Shown here: one piece after another, positions 14,930 to 22,653 of the stretch
How positions within the stretch are numbered: position 1 is the first letter of the stretch
How the letters are laid out: each line of letters opens with the position of its first letter
DNA from: Streptomyces gardneri
GTDB taxonomy: Bacteria; Actinomycetota; Actinomycetes; Streptomycetales; Streptomycetaceae
Length of the DNA stretch: 32,617 nucleotides
NCBI RefSeq assembly: GCF_006539185.1
Contig: NZ_BJMN01000073.1
Location: 1 to 32,617 of the forward strand
Direction of reading: 5' to 3'
Position numbers and translations under genes: made by a program
The notes under the pieces: model-generated
The model's input: the letters and a program-made list of their open reading frames with translations, nothing else
What the model was told of the DNA's origin: nothing
The model's database searches: none

Positions 14930-15439
14930 ATGAACATGGACAGCGACCTTCAGATCGCCGGCGACATCCTCGAGGTCCCGCACCTCCTCCAGCCCGAGCG
15001 CGCCCACCCCGTCACGGTGGCCGAGTTCGCCGGGCTCGCGCGCTCCATCGCCGACGACCGCTCCCAGTGGGCCCCGTACATCGAGTACGACGCCACGACC
15101 CGCTGGTACCACCGGCTCCGCACCGGCCCCGGCTACGAGGTGTGGCTCCTCTCCTGGGTGCCGGGCCAGGGCAGCGGGCTCCACGACCACGGCGTCTCCT
15201 CCGGCGTCCTGACCGTCCTGGAGGGCGAGTTGACGGAGCGGACGGACAGGGGCGTACGAACGCTCGGCGGCGGCGCGCAGCGCGTGTTCGCGCCGGGGTA
15301 CGTCCACGAGGTCGTCAACGACTCCCTCGAACCGGCCGTCAGCCTGCACGTCTACTTCCCCGGCCTCACCGAGATGCCGATGCACGAGTCCGTTCAGGCC
15401 CAGTGCGCCCCGACCGCCCACGGTGTCGTCCTCGCCTGA
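14930..15439 (+). CDS. Cysteine dioxygenase family protein
   Basis: A 169-aa cupin-type mononuclear iron enzyme, predicted to oxidise L-cysteine with O2 to cysteine sulfinic acid. The 3-His iron site is visible: LHDHGVSSG gives H85 and H87, and PGYVHEVVN gives H126. R62 (YHRLRTG) aligns with the carboxylate-binding Arg of cysteine dioxygenases, favouring cysteine over 3-mercaptopropionate. The position of the mammalian cross-linked Cys93 is Gly, as usual in bacteria. The ATG at 14930 follows GAGGAA by 11 nt; a second ATG lies two codons on. It is preceded by a polycysteine leader ORF that suggests cysteine-dependent control. cofD begins 13 nt downstream, with no ribosome site I can see. Confidence 0.92.
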   Translation: MNMDSDLQIAGDILEVPHLLQPERAHPVTVAEFAGLARSIADDRSQWAPYIEYDATTRWYHRLRTGPGYEVWLLSWVPGQGSGLHDHGVSSGVLTVLEGELTERTDRGVRTLGGGAQRVFAPGYVHEVVNDSLEPAVSLHVYFPGLTEMPMHESVQAQCAPTAHGVVLA

Positions 15440-15452
15440 CAGACTGATCCAC

Positions 15453-16415
15453 ATGCGCATTGTGGTTCTGGCCGGTGGCATCGGTGGTGCCCGCTTCCTT
15501 CGCGGCCTCAAGCAGGCCGCGCCGGACGCGGAGATCACGGTCGTCGGCAACACCGGTGACGACATCCATCTCTTCGGGCTGAAGGTCTGCCCCGACCTGG
15601 ACACGGTGATGTACACCCTCGGCGGTGGCATCAACGAGGAACAGGGCTGGGGCCGCCTCGACGAGTCCTTCACGGTCAAGGAGGAGCTCGCGGCGTACGG
15701 CGTCGGACCCGAGTGGTTCGGCCTCGGCGACCGGGACTTCGCGACCCACATCGTCCGTACGCAGATGCTCGGCGCGGGCTTCCCGCTGAGCGCCGTCACC
15801 GAGGCGCTGTGCGCCCGCTGGCAGCCGGGCGTGCGGCTGCTCCCGATGTCCGACGACCGCGTCGAGACGCACGTCGCGATCGAGGTCGACGGCGAGCAGA
15901 AGGCCGTGCACTTCCAGGAGTACTGGGTGAAGCTGCGCGCCTCCGTGGACGCGAAGGCCGTCGTGCCGGTCGGCGCGGAGGCGGCGAAGCCCGCGCCGGG
16001 CGTCCTGGACGCGATCGCCGAGGCGGACGTCGTGCTCTTCCCGCCGTCCAACCCCGTGGTGAGCGTCGGGACGATCCTGGCCGTGCCCGGGATCCGCGAG
16101 GCGATCGTCGCGGCCGCGGCCTCCGGGACGCCGGTCGTGGGCCTCTCCCCCATCGTCGGGGACGCGCCCGTGCGGGGCATGGCCGACAAGGTCCTCGCCG
16201 CGGTGGGCGTGGAGTCCACCGCGACCGCGGTGGCCCTGCACTACGGCTCCGAACTCCTCGGCGGCTGGCTCGTGGACACCGTGGACGCCGGCGCCGTGAC
16301 GGACGTCGAGGCCGCGGGCATCCGCTGCCGGGCCGTGCCGCTGATGATGACGGACGTGGAGGCGACGGCCGCGATGGCGCGTGAGGCGCTGGCGCTGGCC
16401 GAGGAGCTGCGATGA
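15453..16415 (+). CDS. cofD: 2-phospho-L-lactate (phosphoenolpyruvyl) transferase CofD/FbiA
   Basis: A 320-aa cytosolic enzyme of coenzyme F420 synthesis. It joins the activated phospholactate or phosphoenolpyruvate nucleotide to the deazaflavin Fo, giving F420-0 or its dehydro form. The N-terminal loop MRIVVLAGGIGGARFLRGL and NTGDDIHLFGLKVCPDLDT (about 30-50) are hallmark motifs; later blocks are WFGLGDRDFATHI and LFPPSNPVVSVGTILAVPGI. The start is the ATG at 15453, since the family begins exactly there; an in-frame GTG at 15423 lies inside the upstream gene. No clear ribosome site precedes the ATG. Its end overlaps cofE by four nt (ATGA), as in an fbiAB operon. Confidence 0.95.
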   Translation: MRIVVLAGGIGGARFLRGLKQAAPDAEITVVGNTGDDIHLFGLKVCPDLDTVMYTLGGGINEEQGWGRLDESFTVKEELAAYGVGPEWFGLGDRDFATHIVRTQMLGAGFPLSAVTEALCARWQPGVRLLPMSDDRVETHVAIEVDGEQKAVHFQEYWVKLRASVDAKAVVPVGAEAAKPAPGVLDAIAEADVVLFPPSNPVVSVGTILAVPGIREAIVAAAASGTPVVGLSPIVGDAPVRGMADKVLAAVGVESTATAVALHYGSELLGGWLVDTVDAGAVTDVEAAGIRCRAVPLMMTDVEATAAMAREALALAEELR

Positions 16416-17737
16416 CGTCTCCGGCCGAGACGGCGCCGGAGGCTCCCTCGTACCGCGTCTGGGCGTTGGGCGGGCTGCCCGAGGTGGCCGCCGGGGACGA
16501 TCTGGCCAAGCTGATCGCCTCCGCCTCGCCCGGGCTCGTCGACGGGGACGTCCTCCTCGTCACGTCCAAGATCGTGAGCAAGGCCGAGGGGCGGGTGATC
16601 GCCGCCGACGACCGCGAGAAGGCGATAGACGCCGAGACGGTACGGGTGGTGGCGCGGCGCGGCACCCTGCGGATCGTCGAGAACCGGCAGGGGCTCGTCA
16701 TGGCCGCCGCCGGGGTCGACGCCTCCAACACCCCATCCGGGACCGTGCTGTTGCTGCCGGAGGACCCCGACGCCTCGGCGCGGCGCATCCGTTCGGGGCT
16801 GCGGGACACGCTCGGCGTCGATGTCGGGGTCGTCGTCACGGACACCTTCGGGCGGCCCTGGCGCACCGGTCTCACCGATGTCGCGATCGGCGCGGCCGGG
16901 GTGCGGGTCCTCGACGACCTGCGCGGCGGGACCGACGCGTACGGCAATCCGCTGAGCGCGACCGTGGTCGCCACCGCCGACGAACTCGCCGCCGCGGGCG
17001 ACCTGGTGAAGGGCAAGGCCGAGGGGCTGCCGGTCGCCGTCGTCCGCGGCCTGCCGCACGTCGTGGCCGGGGACGAGGAGCCGGGGGCGCGGGAACTCGT
17101 GCGCGTCGCCGCCGACGACATGTTCCGGCTGGGGACGTCGGAGGCCGTACGGGAGGCGGTGACGCTGCGGCGGACCGTACGGGAGTTCACGGACGAGCCC
17201 GTCGACCCGGGCGCGGTCCGGCGTGCGGTCGCCGCGGCCGTGACGGCGCCGGCCCCGCACCACACCACGCCCTGGCGGTTCGTCCTGCTCGAGTCGCCGG
17301 AGTCGCGGACGCGACTGCTCGACGCGATGCGGGACGCGTGGATCGCGGATCTGCGGCGGGACGGGAAGTCCGAGGAGTCGGTGGCCAAGCGGGTGCGGCG
17401 CGGGGACGTCCTGCGCAACGCGCCCTACCTGGCCGTGCCCTGCCTCGTGACGGACGGGGCCCACCACTACGGCGACCCGCGGCGGGACGCGGCCGAGCGC
17501 GAGATGTTCGTGGTCGCGGCCGGCGCTGGCGTACAGAACTTCCTGGTGGCGCTCGCGGGTGAGCGGCTCGGCTCGGCGTGGGTGTCGTCGACGATGTTCT
17601 GCCGGGACGTCGTACGGGAGGTCCTCGGGCTGCCGGAGGGCTGGGACCCGATGGGCGCGGTGGCGATCGGGCACGCGGCGGCTCCGCCCAAGGAGCGGCC
17701 GGGGCGGATCGCGGCGGACTTCTTCGAGGTGCGCTGA
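16412..17737 (+). CDS. cofE: Coenzyme F420:L-glutamate ligase with C-terminal reductase domain (FbiB)
   Basis: A 441-aa two-domain enzyme typical of actinobacteria. Residues 1-245 are the CofE ligase, which adds the gamma-linked glutamate tail of F420: DVLLVTSKIVSKAEGRVI, VVVTDTFGRPWRTGLTDVAIG, and the metal-binding DAYGNPLSATVVATADELAAA. Residues about 246-441 are a nitroreductase-like FMN domain (TLRRTVREFTDEPVDP, HHTTPWRFVLL, LGLPEGWDPMGAVAIGH) that in mycobacterial FbiB reduces dehydro-F420-0. The ATG overlaps the cofD stop (ATGA), implying translational coupling. A terminator hairpin follows. It is convergent with the DNA glycosylase gene. Confidence 0.95.
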   Translation: MTSPAETAPEAPSYRVWALGGLPEVAAGDDLAKLIASASPGLVDGDVLLVTSKIVSKAEGRVIAADDREKAIDAETVRVVARRGTLRIVENRQGLVMAAAGVDASNTPSGTVLLLPEDPDASARRIRSGLRDTLGVDVGVVVTDTFGRPWRTGLTDVAIGAAGVRVLDDLRGGTDAYGNPLSATVVATADELAAAGDLVKGKAEGLPVAVVRGLPHVVAGDEEPGARELVRVAADDMFRLGTSEAVREAVTLRRTVREFTDEPVDPGAVRRAVAAAVTAPAPHHTTPWRFVLLESPESRTRLLDAMRDAWIADLRRDGKSEESVAKRVRRGDVLRNAPYLAVPCLVTDGAHHYGDPRRDAAEREMFVVAAGAGVQNFLVALAGERLGSAWVSSTMFCRDVVREVLGLPEGWDPMGAVAIGHAAAPPKERPGRIAADFFEVR

Positions 17738-17773
17738 GTCTGTGCCGCGAACGCTGAGTGTGTTCTCGGGCTG

Positions 17774-17797
17774 AGCCCGGGCTGATGTGCCCGGGCT
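17774..17797. terminator. Bidirectional hairpin between cofE and the DNA glycosylase gene
   Basis: AGCCCGGGC (17774-17782) and GCCCGGGCT (17789-17797) form a perfect 9-bp stem with a 6-nt loop, in the 62-bp gap between two convergent genes. It can serve both transcripts. Confidence 0.8.
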
Positions 17798-17799
17798 GT

Positions 17800-18756
17800 T
17801 CAGAGGTGCGCGATGTCGCCCGGCGTCATGCGGGGCGCCCTGCGGGGCGGGACGCGGCCGCTGAGGAGGACCAGGCGGGCGGCGCGGTGGCGCTGGCCCG
17901 CGTAGGGGGCCAGGAGGGTCAGCATCGCCTCGTCGTCGGTCGTCCGGTCGCCCGCGAGGGCCCAGCCGACGATGCCCGGGAGGTGGAGGTCGCCGGTGGT
18001 GACCTCGTCCGGGGCGCCGTTGCTGCGCTGAATCGTCTCGGCGCTCGTCCAGGGGCCGATGCCGGGGATCAGCTCCAGGCGCTCGCGGGCCGCCGGCGGG
18101 TCCATGTGCGCGGCCTCCTCCAGGCGGGCCGCGACCCGCGCCGCGCGGACGATCGTCGCCGAGCGCTTGCCGTCGACGTTCGCGCGGTGCCACTCCCAGG
18201 ACGGGATCTGGGTCCAGGTGCGGGCGTCGGGCATCGCGTACATGCCGTCGGGGGCGGGGCCGGGGGCGGGCTCGCCGTACTTCCGTACGAGCAGCCGCCA
18301 GGCCGCGTACGCCTCCGTCGCCGTGACCTTCTGTTCCAGGACCGTCGGGATCAGCGACTCCAGGACCAGGCCCGTGCGCGTCAGGCGGAGGCCGGGGCGG
18401 CGGCGGTGGGTCGCCAGGATCAGCTTGTGGCGCGGGACGAAGGCGGTCGGGTCGTCCTCGGCGCCGAGGAGGGCCGGGAGGCGGTCCAGGAGCCAGGTCG
18501 CGCCCGCGCCCCAGGCCTCGGCCGCGACCTCGCCGTCCCGGACGGCCACGCGGAGGGTGCCGGGGCCGTCGGGGGTGCGGCTGGCCCGCCAGACGGAGCC
18601 GTCCGGGGTCACGCGGAAGGTGGGGTCGGCGGGGCCGCGGCGGAGGGGGCCGAGGGTGAGGCCGAGGTCTATCGGGGCGTCGGGGGTGAGGGGTACGGGG
18701 GTGTGGCCGCCGCGCACGGTGGTGCGGGTGGGTTCGGGTACGAAGCGGCCGGCCAT
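17800..18756 (-). CDS. DNA-3-methyladenine glycosylase family protein (HhH-GPD)
   Basis: A 318-aa AlkA-like base-excision repair protein, predicted to cut alkylated bases from DNA. The helix-hairpin-helix and catalytic region is clear: LELIPGIGPWTSAETIQ then DEVTTGDLHLPGIVGWAL, where the Asp of TTGDLHLP is the catalytic residue of the HhH-GPD superfamily. An N-terminal AlkA-type domain (about 30-150) precedes it, and LESLIPTVLEQKVTATEAYAAWR starts the glycosylase core. The start is the ATG at 18756 (MAGRFVPEP), because the 26 codons upstream run through a palindromic repeat and are not family-like. It stands alone between manC-like and cofE genes; damage specificity cannot be read. Confidence 0.88.
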   Translation of the reverse strand: MAGRFVPEPTRTTVRGGHTPVPLTPDAPIDLGLTLGPLRRGPADPTFRVTPDGSVWRASRTPDGPGTLRVAVRDGEVAAEAWGAGATWLLDRLPALLGAEDDPTAFVPRHKLILATHRRRPGLRLTRTGLVLESLIPTVLEQKVTATEAYAAWRLLVRKYGEPAPGPAPDGMYAMPDARTWTQIPSWEWHRANVDGKRSATIVRAARVAARLEEAAHMDPPAARERLELIPGIGPWTSAETIQRSNGAPDEVTTGDLHLPGIVGWALAGDRTTDDEAMLTLLAPYAGQRHRAARLVLLSGRVPPRRAPRMTPGDIAHL

Positions 18757-18780
18757 GGATATGAGCCTAGCCGTGCCCCG

Positions 18781-18847
18781 TGTGGGCAACCGTCCCGCAG
18801 GGCGGGGCTCCGCCCCAGCGGAACGAATGCCCACAACGGTGTGGGCA
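18781..18847. repeat. Palindromic intergenic element with TGTGGGCA/TGCCCACA ends
   Basis: TGTGGGCA (18781-18788) and TGCCCACA (18828-18835) flank a 39-nt core that contains its own near-perfect stem GGGCGGGG-CT-CCGCCCC. A third copy, TGTGGGCA, follows at 18840-18847. It lies just after the manC-like stop. From memory similar elements recur between genes in Streptomyces genomes, so this is probably a dispersed palindromic repeat that also acts as a terminator. Confidence 0.6.
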
Positions 18848-18861
18848 CCGCGGGGTGGGGC

Positions 18862-19944
18862 CTACTGGTCCGAGGAGAAGCGGACCGCGTTGGCCGGGAG
18901 GGTGGTGTCGCACCAGATTCTGATGCCGTCCCGGAGTTCGTTGTCCGGGCCCACCTGGGCTCCGTCGCCGATCACCGCGCCCGTGAGGACCGTGCGCGCG
19001 CCGATGCGGGCGCCCGCGCCGACGAGGGAGTCGGTGATCACCGCGCCCGGTTCGACGATCGCGCCCGCCAGGATCGTGGAGCCCGCGATGCGCGCGCCCT
19101 CGCCGATCACGGCGTCCGCACCGACGACCGTGCCGCCGGTCAGCTTGGCGTCCGGGGCGACCCGGGCCGACGGGAGGACCAGGCGGTCGCCGCAGCGGCC
19201 CGGGACCGCCGGGGAGGGGGCGCGGCCGAGGACCAGGTCGGCGGAGCCGCGGACGAAGGCCTGCGGGGTGCCGAGGTCCAGCCAGTACGTGGAGTCGACC
19301 ATGCCCTGGAGGTGCGCGCCGGAGGCGAGCAGCTCCGGGAAGGTCTCGCGCTCGACCGAGACCGGGCGGCCGGTGGGGATCGTGTCGATGACCGAGCGGC
19401 GGAAGACGTACGCGCCGGCGTTGATCTGGTCGGTGACGATCTCCTCGGGCGTCTGGGGCTTCTCGAGGAAGGCCTTGACCCGGCCCGTCTCGTCCGTGGG
19501 GACCAGGCCGAAGGCCCTCGGGTCCTCGACGCGGGTGAGGTGGAGCGAGACGTCCGCGCCGGAGGAGGCGTGGGTGTCCACGAGGGCCCGGATATCGAGG
19601 CCCGTGAGGATGTCGCCGTTGAAGATCAGGACCGGTTCGTCCGGGCCCGAGTGGAGGCGCGAGGCGACGTTGCGTATCGCGCCGCCGGTGCCGAGCGGCT
19701 CCTCCTCCGTGACGTACTCGATGCTCAGACCGAGGTCGGAGCCGTCGCCGAAGTGCGGCTCGAAGACCTCGGCCAGGTAGGAGGTGGCGAGCACGATGTG
19801 CTCGACGCCGGCGGCGCGGGCGCGGGCCAGCTGGTGCGTCAGGAAGGGGACGCCTGCCGCCGGGACCATGGGTTTCGGCGTGTTGACCGTGAGGGGCCGC
19901 AGCCTTGTGCCCTTGCCACCGACCAGGAGGATCGCTTCAGTCAC
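18862..19944 (-). CDS. manC: GDP-mannose pyrophosphorylase-like NDP-sugar synthase
   Basis: A 360-aa nucleotidyltransferase predicted to make GDP-mannose from mannose-1-phosphate and GTP. The N-terminal Rossmann domain has the signature LLVGGKGTRLRPLTVNTPKP (about 6-25) and the metal site FNGDILTGLD (about 108-117); EKPQTPEEIVTDQINAGAYV is the substrate region. From about residue 245 a left-handed beta-helix of hexapeptide repeats follows (IGEGARIAGSTILAGAIVEP). It is the counterpart of the mycobacterial enzyme that sits beside fbiAB. The start is GTG at 19944. Specificity for GDP-mannose rests on context with manA and manB; an ADP- or dTDP-sugar product is possible. The PGRP gene lies 104 nt upstream on the same strand. 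Confidence 0.85.
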   Translation of the reverse strand: MTEAILLVGGKGTRLRPLTVNTPKPMVPAAGVPFLTHQLARARAAGVEHIVLATSYLAEVFEPHFGDGSDLGLSIEYVTEEEPLGTGGAIRNVASRLHSGPDEPVLIFNGDILTGLDIRALVDTHASSGADVSLHLTRVEDPRAFGLVPTDETGRVKAFLEKPQTPEEIVTDQINAGAYVFRRSVIDTIPTGRPVSVERETFPELLASGAHLQGMVDSTYWLDLGTPQAFVRGSADLVLGRAPSPAVPGRCGDRLVLPSARVAPDAKLTGGTVVGADAVIGEGARIAGSTILAGAIVEPGAVITDSLVGAGARIGARTVLTGAVIGDGAQVGPDNELRDGIRIWCDTTLPANAVRFSSDQ

Positions 19945-20048
19945 CTTGTCGTCTCTGCTTCCTGTTCGGGGCCGGTCCGCCCGCCCGTCTCGGTCGTCCG
20001 TGCGATGTGACCGGTCAGTTTATGCAGATGGTTGCCCGCCTGACCCCA

Positions 20049-21473
20049 TCAGAGCCTCCCTTGATACTTCGCCGATGTCGTCCTGGCCGTGCCGAGCTTG
20101 CTGTACAGGCGTGCGCCGGGGCACGCCGTGGCGAATCCGTCACGGTGTCCGGAGATGGTGCGCATCTTGACCCGTGTGCCCTTCTTGTACAGGTTTCCGC
20201 CCCCTGAGGTCAGATACGTCGTGCTGTTCGGGTTCACCCCGTGAAGCCCCAGCTTCCAGGCCGTCAGCCGGGCGACGGCGGTGAGCACGGCGGCCGGGGG
20301 ACTGCTCTTCTCGTAGCTGCCGACGACGGCGACACCCATGCTGTTGGTGTTGAAGCCGAGGGTGTGCGCGCCGAGGACGGGCTTGGCCACGCCGCCCGCA
20401 CGGCCTTCGTAGATGTTTCCGCACTTGTCGACGGCGAAGTTGTAGCCGAAGTCCCGCCATCCACTGCTCTGAACGTGGTAGCGGTAGATACCGCGGAGGA
20501 CGGAGGGGGCCTGGCGGCACGTGTAGTTGTTGCCGGTCGCGGTGTGGTGGACGAAGGCCGCCTTGATGCTCTTCGTGTAGACGAAGCCCTTCTCGCGGAG
20601 CTTCTCGTCCGCTCCCCAGCCCTTGCGCGTGATGATCTTCGGGCGGGGGCCGATGTACGGCTTCGCCGGTGCCGCCGCGACCGGGGCGGCCTGGGCGGCC
20701 TGGGTGTTCTGGGCGGTCTGGGCGGTTTTCTCCGGCTGTGCCGGCCTTGCCGGTCCGGCCCACTCCGGGAAGTGGCGGAACGTCACCTCCGTCGCCTCCT
20801 TCGACAGCGCCGGGATCCAGGCCGCGCCGTACGGCGCCAGCTGCGAGTTGACCGCGCTGGCCGCCGCCTCCGCCGCCGTCGGGCCAGTGAGGACCGCCGC
20901 CGTACGGACCTGGGGGACGGCGCCGCCCGGGTCCGTGCCCGGGTCGACCAGTTCGAGGCGGAGGCCCTCCGGGAGCTGCTCCTCGCCCCGTACGCGGATC
21001 TCGACGCCGTCCGAGTCGCCGACCCACAGCGGTGCCGTGGAGCCCTTGAGCGCCCGGCCGGTGCCCTCCGCGGTCTCCGGGTCGGCGCCGTGCTCGTCGT
21101 TGTGGGTCTCCACGTCCTGCCACGACGACCAGGTCCCGTCGCCGGTGGCCCGGGTGCGGACCTGCACCATGCCGTGCAGCGCGGCCGCCGGGTCGTCCCA
21201 GACGACGCCCAGGAGGGAGAACGGTCTGACGTCGCGTCGGGCCAGGCCCTGCTCCCCCGTGTCGGGGCCTGTTCCGCTGCCGAAGCCGCGTACGGAACCG
21301 TCCAGGGGCGCGAGCGGCAGCGACTGGGTGGAGCCGGGCAGCCGCTCGGGCCCCGGTGGCAGCGCGGCGACCTCCGGTGGCACCGTGGCCGCCGCGGGTA
21401 CGGCGAGGGAGACCGGCAGGGCGAGCACCGCCGCACAGGTGACGGCGATCGAGGTGGCGAGTGAGGCACGCAT
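20049..21473 (-). CDS. Secreted peptidoglycan-recognition N-acetylmuramoyl-L-alanine amidase
   Basis: A 474-aa exported enzyme predicted to cut the bond between muramic acid and the stem peptide. Residues 1-28 are a signal peptide (MRASLATSIAVTCAAVLALP then AVPAAA). Residues about 30-250 are a variable extracytoplasmic domain with FSLLGVVWDDP and WSSWQDVETHNDEHG. An Ala/Gln/Thr-rich linker (about 255-285) leads to the PGRP/amidase_2 domain: KIITRKGWGADEKLR, the zinc ligands in AFVHHTATGNNYT and TISGHRDGFATACPG, and GYNFAVDKCGNIYEGRAGG. All catalytic ligands seem present. No good ribosome site precedes the ATG at 21473. Two mutually exclusive hairpins lie just upstream. Confidence 0.92.
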   Translation of the reverse strand: MRASLATSIAVTCAAVLALPVSLAVPAAATVPPEVAALPPGPERLPGSTQSLPLAPLDGSVRGFGSGTGPDTGEQGLARRDVRPFSLLGVVWDDPAAALHGMVQVRTRATGDGTWSSWQDVETHNDEHGADPETAEGTGRALKGSTAPLWVGDSDGVEIRVRGEEQLPEGLRLELVDPGTDPGGAVPQVRTAAVLTGPTAAEAAASAVNSQLAPYGAAWIPALSKEATEVTFRHFPEWAGPARPAQPEKTAQTAQNTQAAQAAPVAAAPAKPYIGPRPKIITRKGWGADEKLREKGFVYTKSIKAAFVHHTATGNNYTCRQAPSVLRGIYRYHVQSSGWRDFGYNFAVDKCGNIYEGRAGGVAKPVLGAHTLGFNTNSMGVAVVGSYEKSSPPAAVLTAVARLTAWKLGLHGVNPNSTTYLTSGGGNLYKKGTRVKMRTISGHRDGFATACPGARLYSKLGTARTTSAKYQGRL

Positions 21474-21491
21474 GGACCGATCGTGTGTATC

Positions 21492-21527
21492 CCCGGCGCG
21501 TTCCGCGCGCCGGGAATCCGCGCGGAA
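21492..21527 (-). promoter_or_regulatory. Overlapping alternative hairpins upstream of the amidase gene
   Basis: CCCGGCGCG (21492-21500) pairs with CGCGCCGGG (21506-21514), while TTCCGCGCG (21501-21509) pairs with CGCGCGGAA (21519-21527). Both stems are perfect 9-mers and share bases 21506-21509, so only one can form at a time. The first ends 18 nt from the amidase start codon. Confidence 0.5.
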
Positions 21528-21609
21528 ATTGACGTGCCGTCGGGCCGACCGGTGGACGCCTTCACCGGTACGGAGGACCCCGCGCGCCCGCCCGCGTACG
21601 CTGTCCGGC

Positions 21610-22362
21610 GTGAACGCCAGCGACCGCACCCCCGCCGACCTGCTGCGATCCGCCCTCGCCGCGGACCCCGCCCGCCCCTTGGTCACTTTCTACGACGACG
21701 CCACCGGTGAGCGCGTGGAATTGTCCGTCGCCACCTTCGCCAATTGGGTGGCCAAGACGGCGAACCTCCTCCAGGGCGAGCTGTCCGCCGCCCCGGGCGA
21801 CCGGCTCGCGCTGCTGCTGCCCGCGCACTGGCAGACGGCCGTCTGGCTGCTCGCCGCCTCCTCCGTCGGGGTGGTCGTCGAGGTCGGCGGCGATCCCGCG
21901 GACGCCGATCTCGTGGTCGCGGGGCCGGAGAAGCTGGAGGCGGGTCTCGCCTGCTCCGGTGAGCGGATCGCGCTCTCGCTGGCGCCGCTGGGCCGCCGCT
22001 TCCCCGCCCCGCCCGCCGGGTACGCGGACTACGCGGTCGAGGTGCCGAGCCAAGGCGACCGGTTCGCGCCGTTCGTGCCGGTGGATCCCGAGGCTCCCGC
22101 CCTCGTCGTCGACGGTAAGGAACACAGCGGCGCCCAGCTCGTCGCGCAGGCCCGCGTCGACGCGGCGGCCCTCGGCCTCGCCCCCGGTTCCCGGCTGCTC
22201 TCCGGTCTCGGCTTCGACAGCTGGGAGGGACTCTCGACCGGCCTGTACGCGCCCCTGGCGGCCGGCGGCTCGGTGGTCCTGTGCCGGAACCTGGACCGAC
22301 TCGCGCCCGACGCCCTGGAGAAGCGCGTGGAGAGCGAGCGGGTGACCGGCACCGCGCTCTGA
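21610..22362 (+). CDS. TIGR03089 family protein (truncated AMP-binding-enzyme relative)
   Basis: A 250-aa actinobacterial protein that resembles only the N-terminal part of acyl-CoA synthetase/ANL enzymes: RPLVTFYDDATGERVELSVATFANWVAKTANLL is the typical ANL opening, followed by PGDRLALLLPAHWQTAVWLLA and DSWEGLSTGLYAPLAAGGSVVLC. The ATP-binding P-loop and the C-terminal lid are absent, so adenylation activity is unlikely. The protein is a stable family beside LCP genes in actinobacteria, including mycobacteria, and not a local truncation. Start is GTG at 21610: TACGCT (21597-21602) lies 7 nt upstream, suggesting a leaderless mRNA. It diverges from the amidase gene and precedes the first LCP gene. 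Confidence 0.88.
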   Translation: MNASDRTPADLLRSALAADPARPLVTFYDDATGERVELSVATFANWVAKTANLLQGELSAAPGDRLALLLPAHWQTAVWLLAASSVGVVVEVGGDPADADLVVAGPEKLEAGLACSGERIALSLAPLGRRFPAPPAGYADYAVEVPSQGDRFAPFVPVDPEAPALVVDGKEHSGAQLVAQARVDAAALGLAPGSRLLSGLGFDSWEGLSTGLYAPLAAGGSVVLCRNLDRLAPDALEKRVESERVTGTAL

Positions 22363-22653
22363 GCCACGCCGACTCCGGCCCGACGAGCACACCCGACCAC
22401 CCACGCTCCCGCACCAGACCCTCCACACCGGCCCAGCGCCCGTCCGAGACCTCCGGCACCGGCCCTCCACCCTCCTGAGCGCCCCATTCGGCGTAGTCGC
22501 GCGCCGAGTCCCCGGGTCCCCGCGCCGACTCCGGTACATGATCGGCCGGGGGGAGTCGCCTCCTTCCGCACAACCATGCGTCGGGTTCGGCCGTCTCCTT
22601 CCATGACCGGTGGCCGCCGGGCGCGCCGCCGACGCCTCGAAGGACGGACTGAC

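Noticed and set aside
17758..20010. 750-codon plus-strand ORF opposite the DNA glycosylase and manC-like genes
   Set aside because: Shadow frame crossing two genuine opposite-strand genes and the palindromic element between them.
21474..21609. c-di-AMP (ydaO-type) riboswitch before the amidase gene
   Set aside because: The leader is too short and lacks the conserved core; only simple hairpins are visible.
22576..22653. Upstream starts for LCP protein 1 (ATG 22576 or 22603)
   Set aside because: No ribosome site precedes either ATG, and the extension is Arg-rich without family likeness; the GTG at 22654 has GAAGGA in good position.
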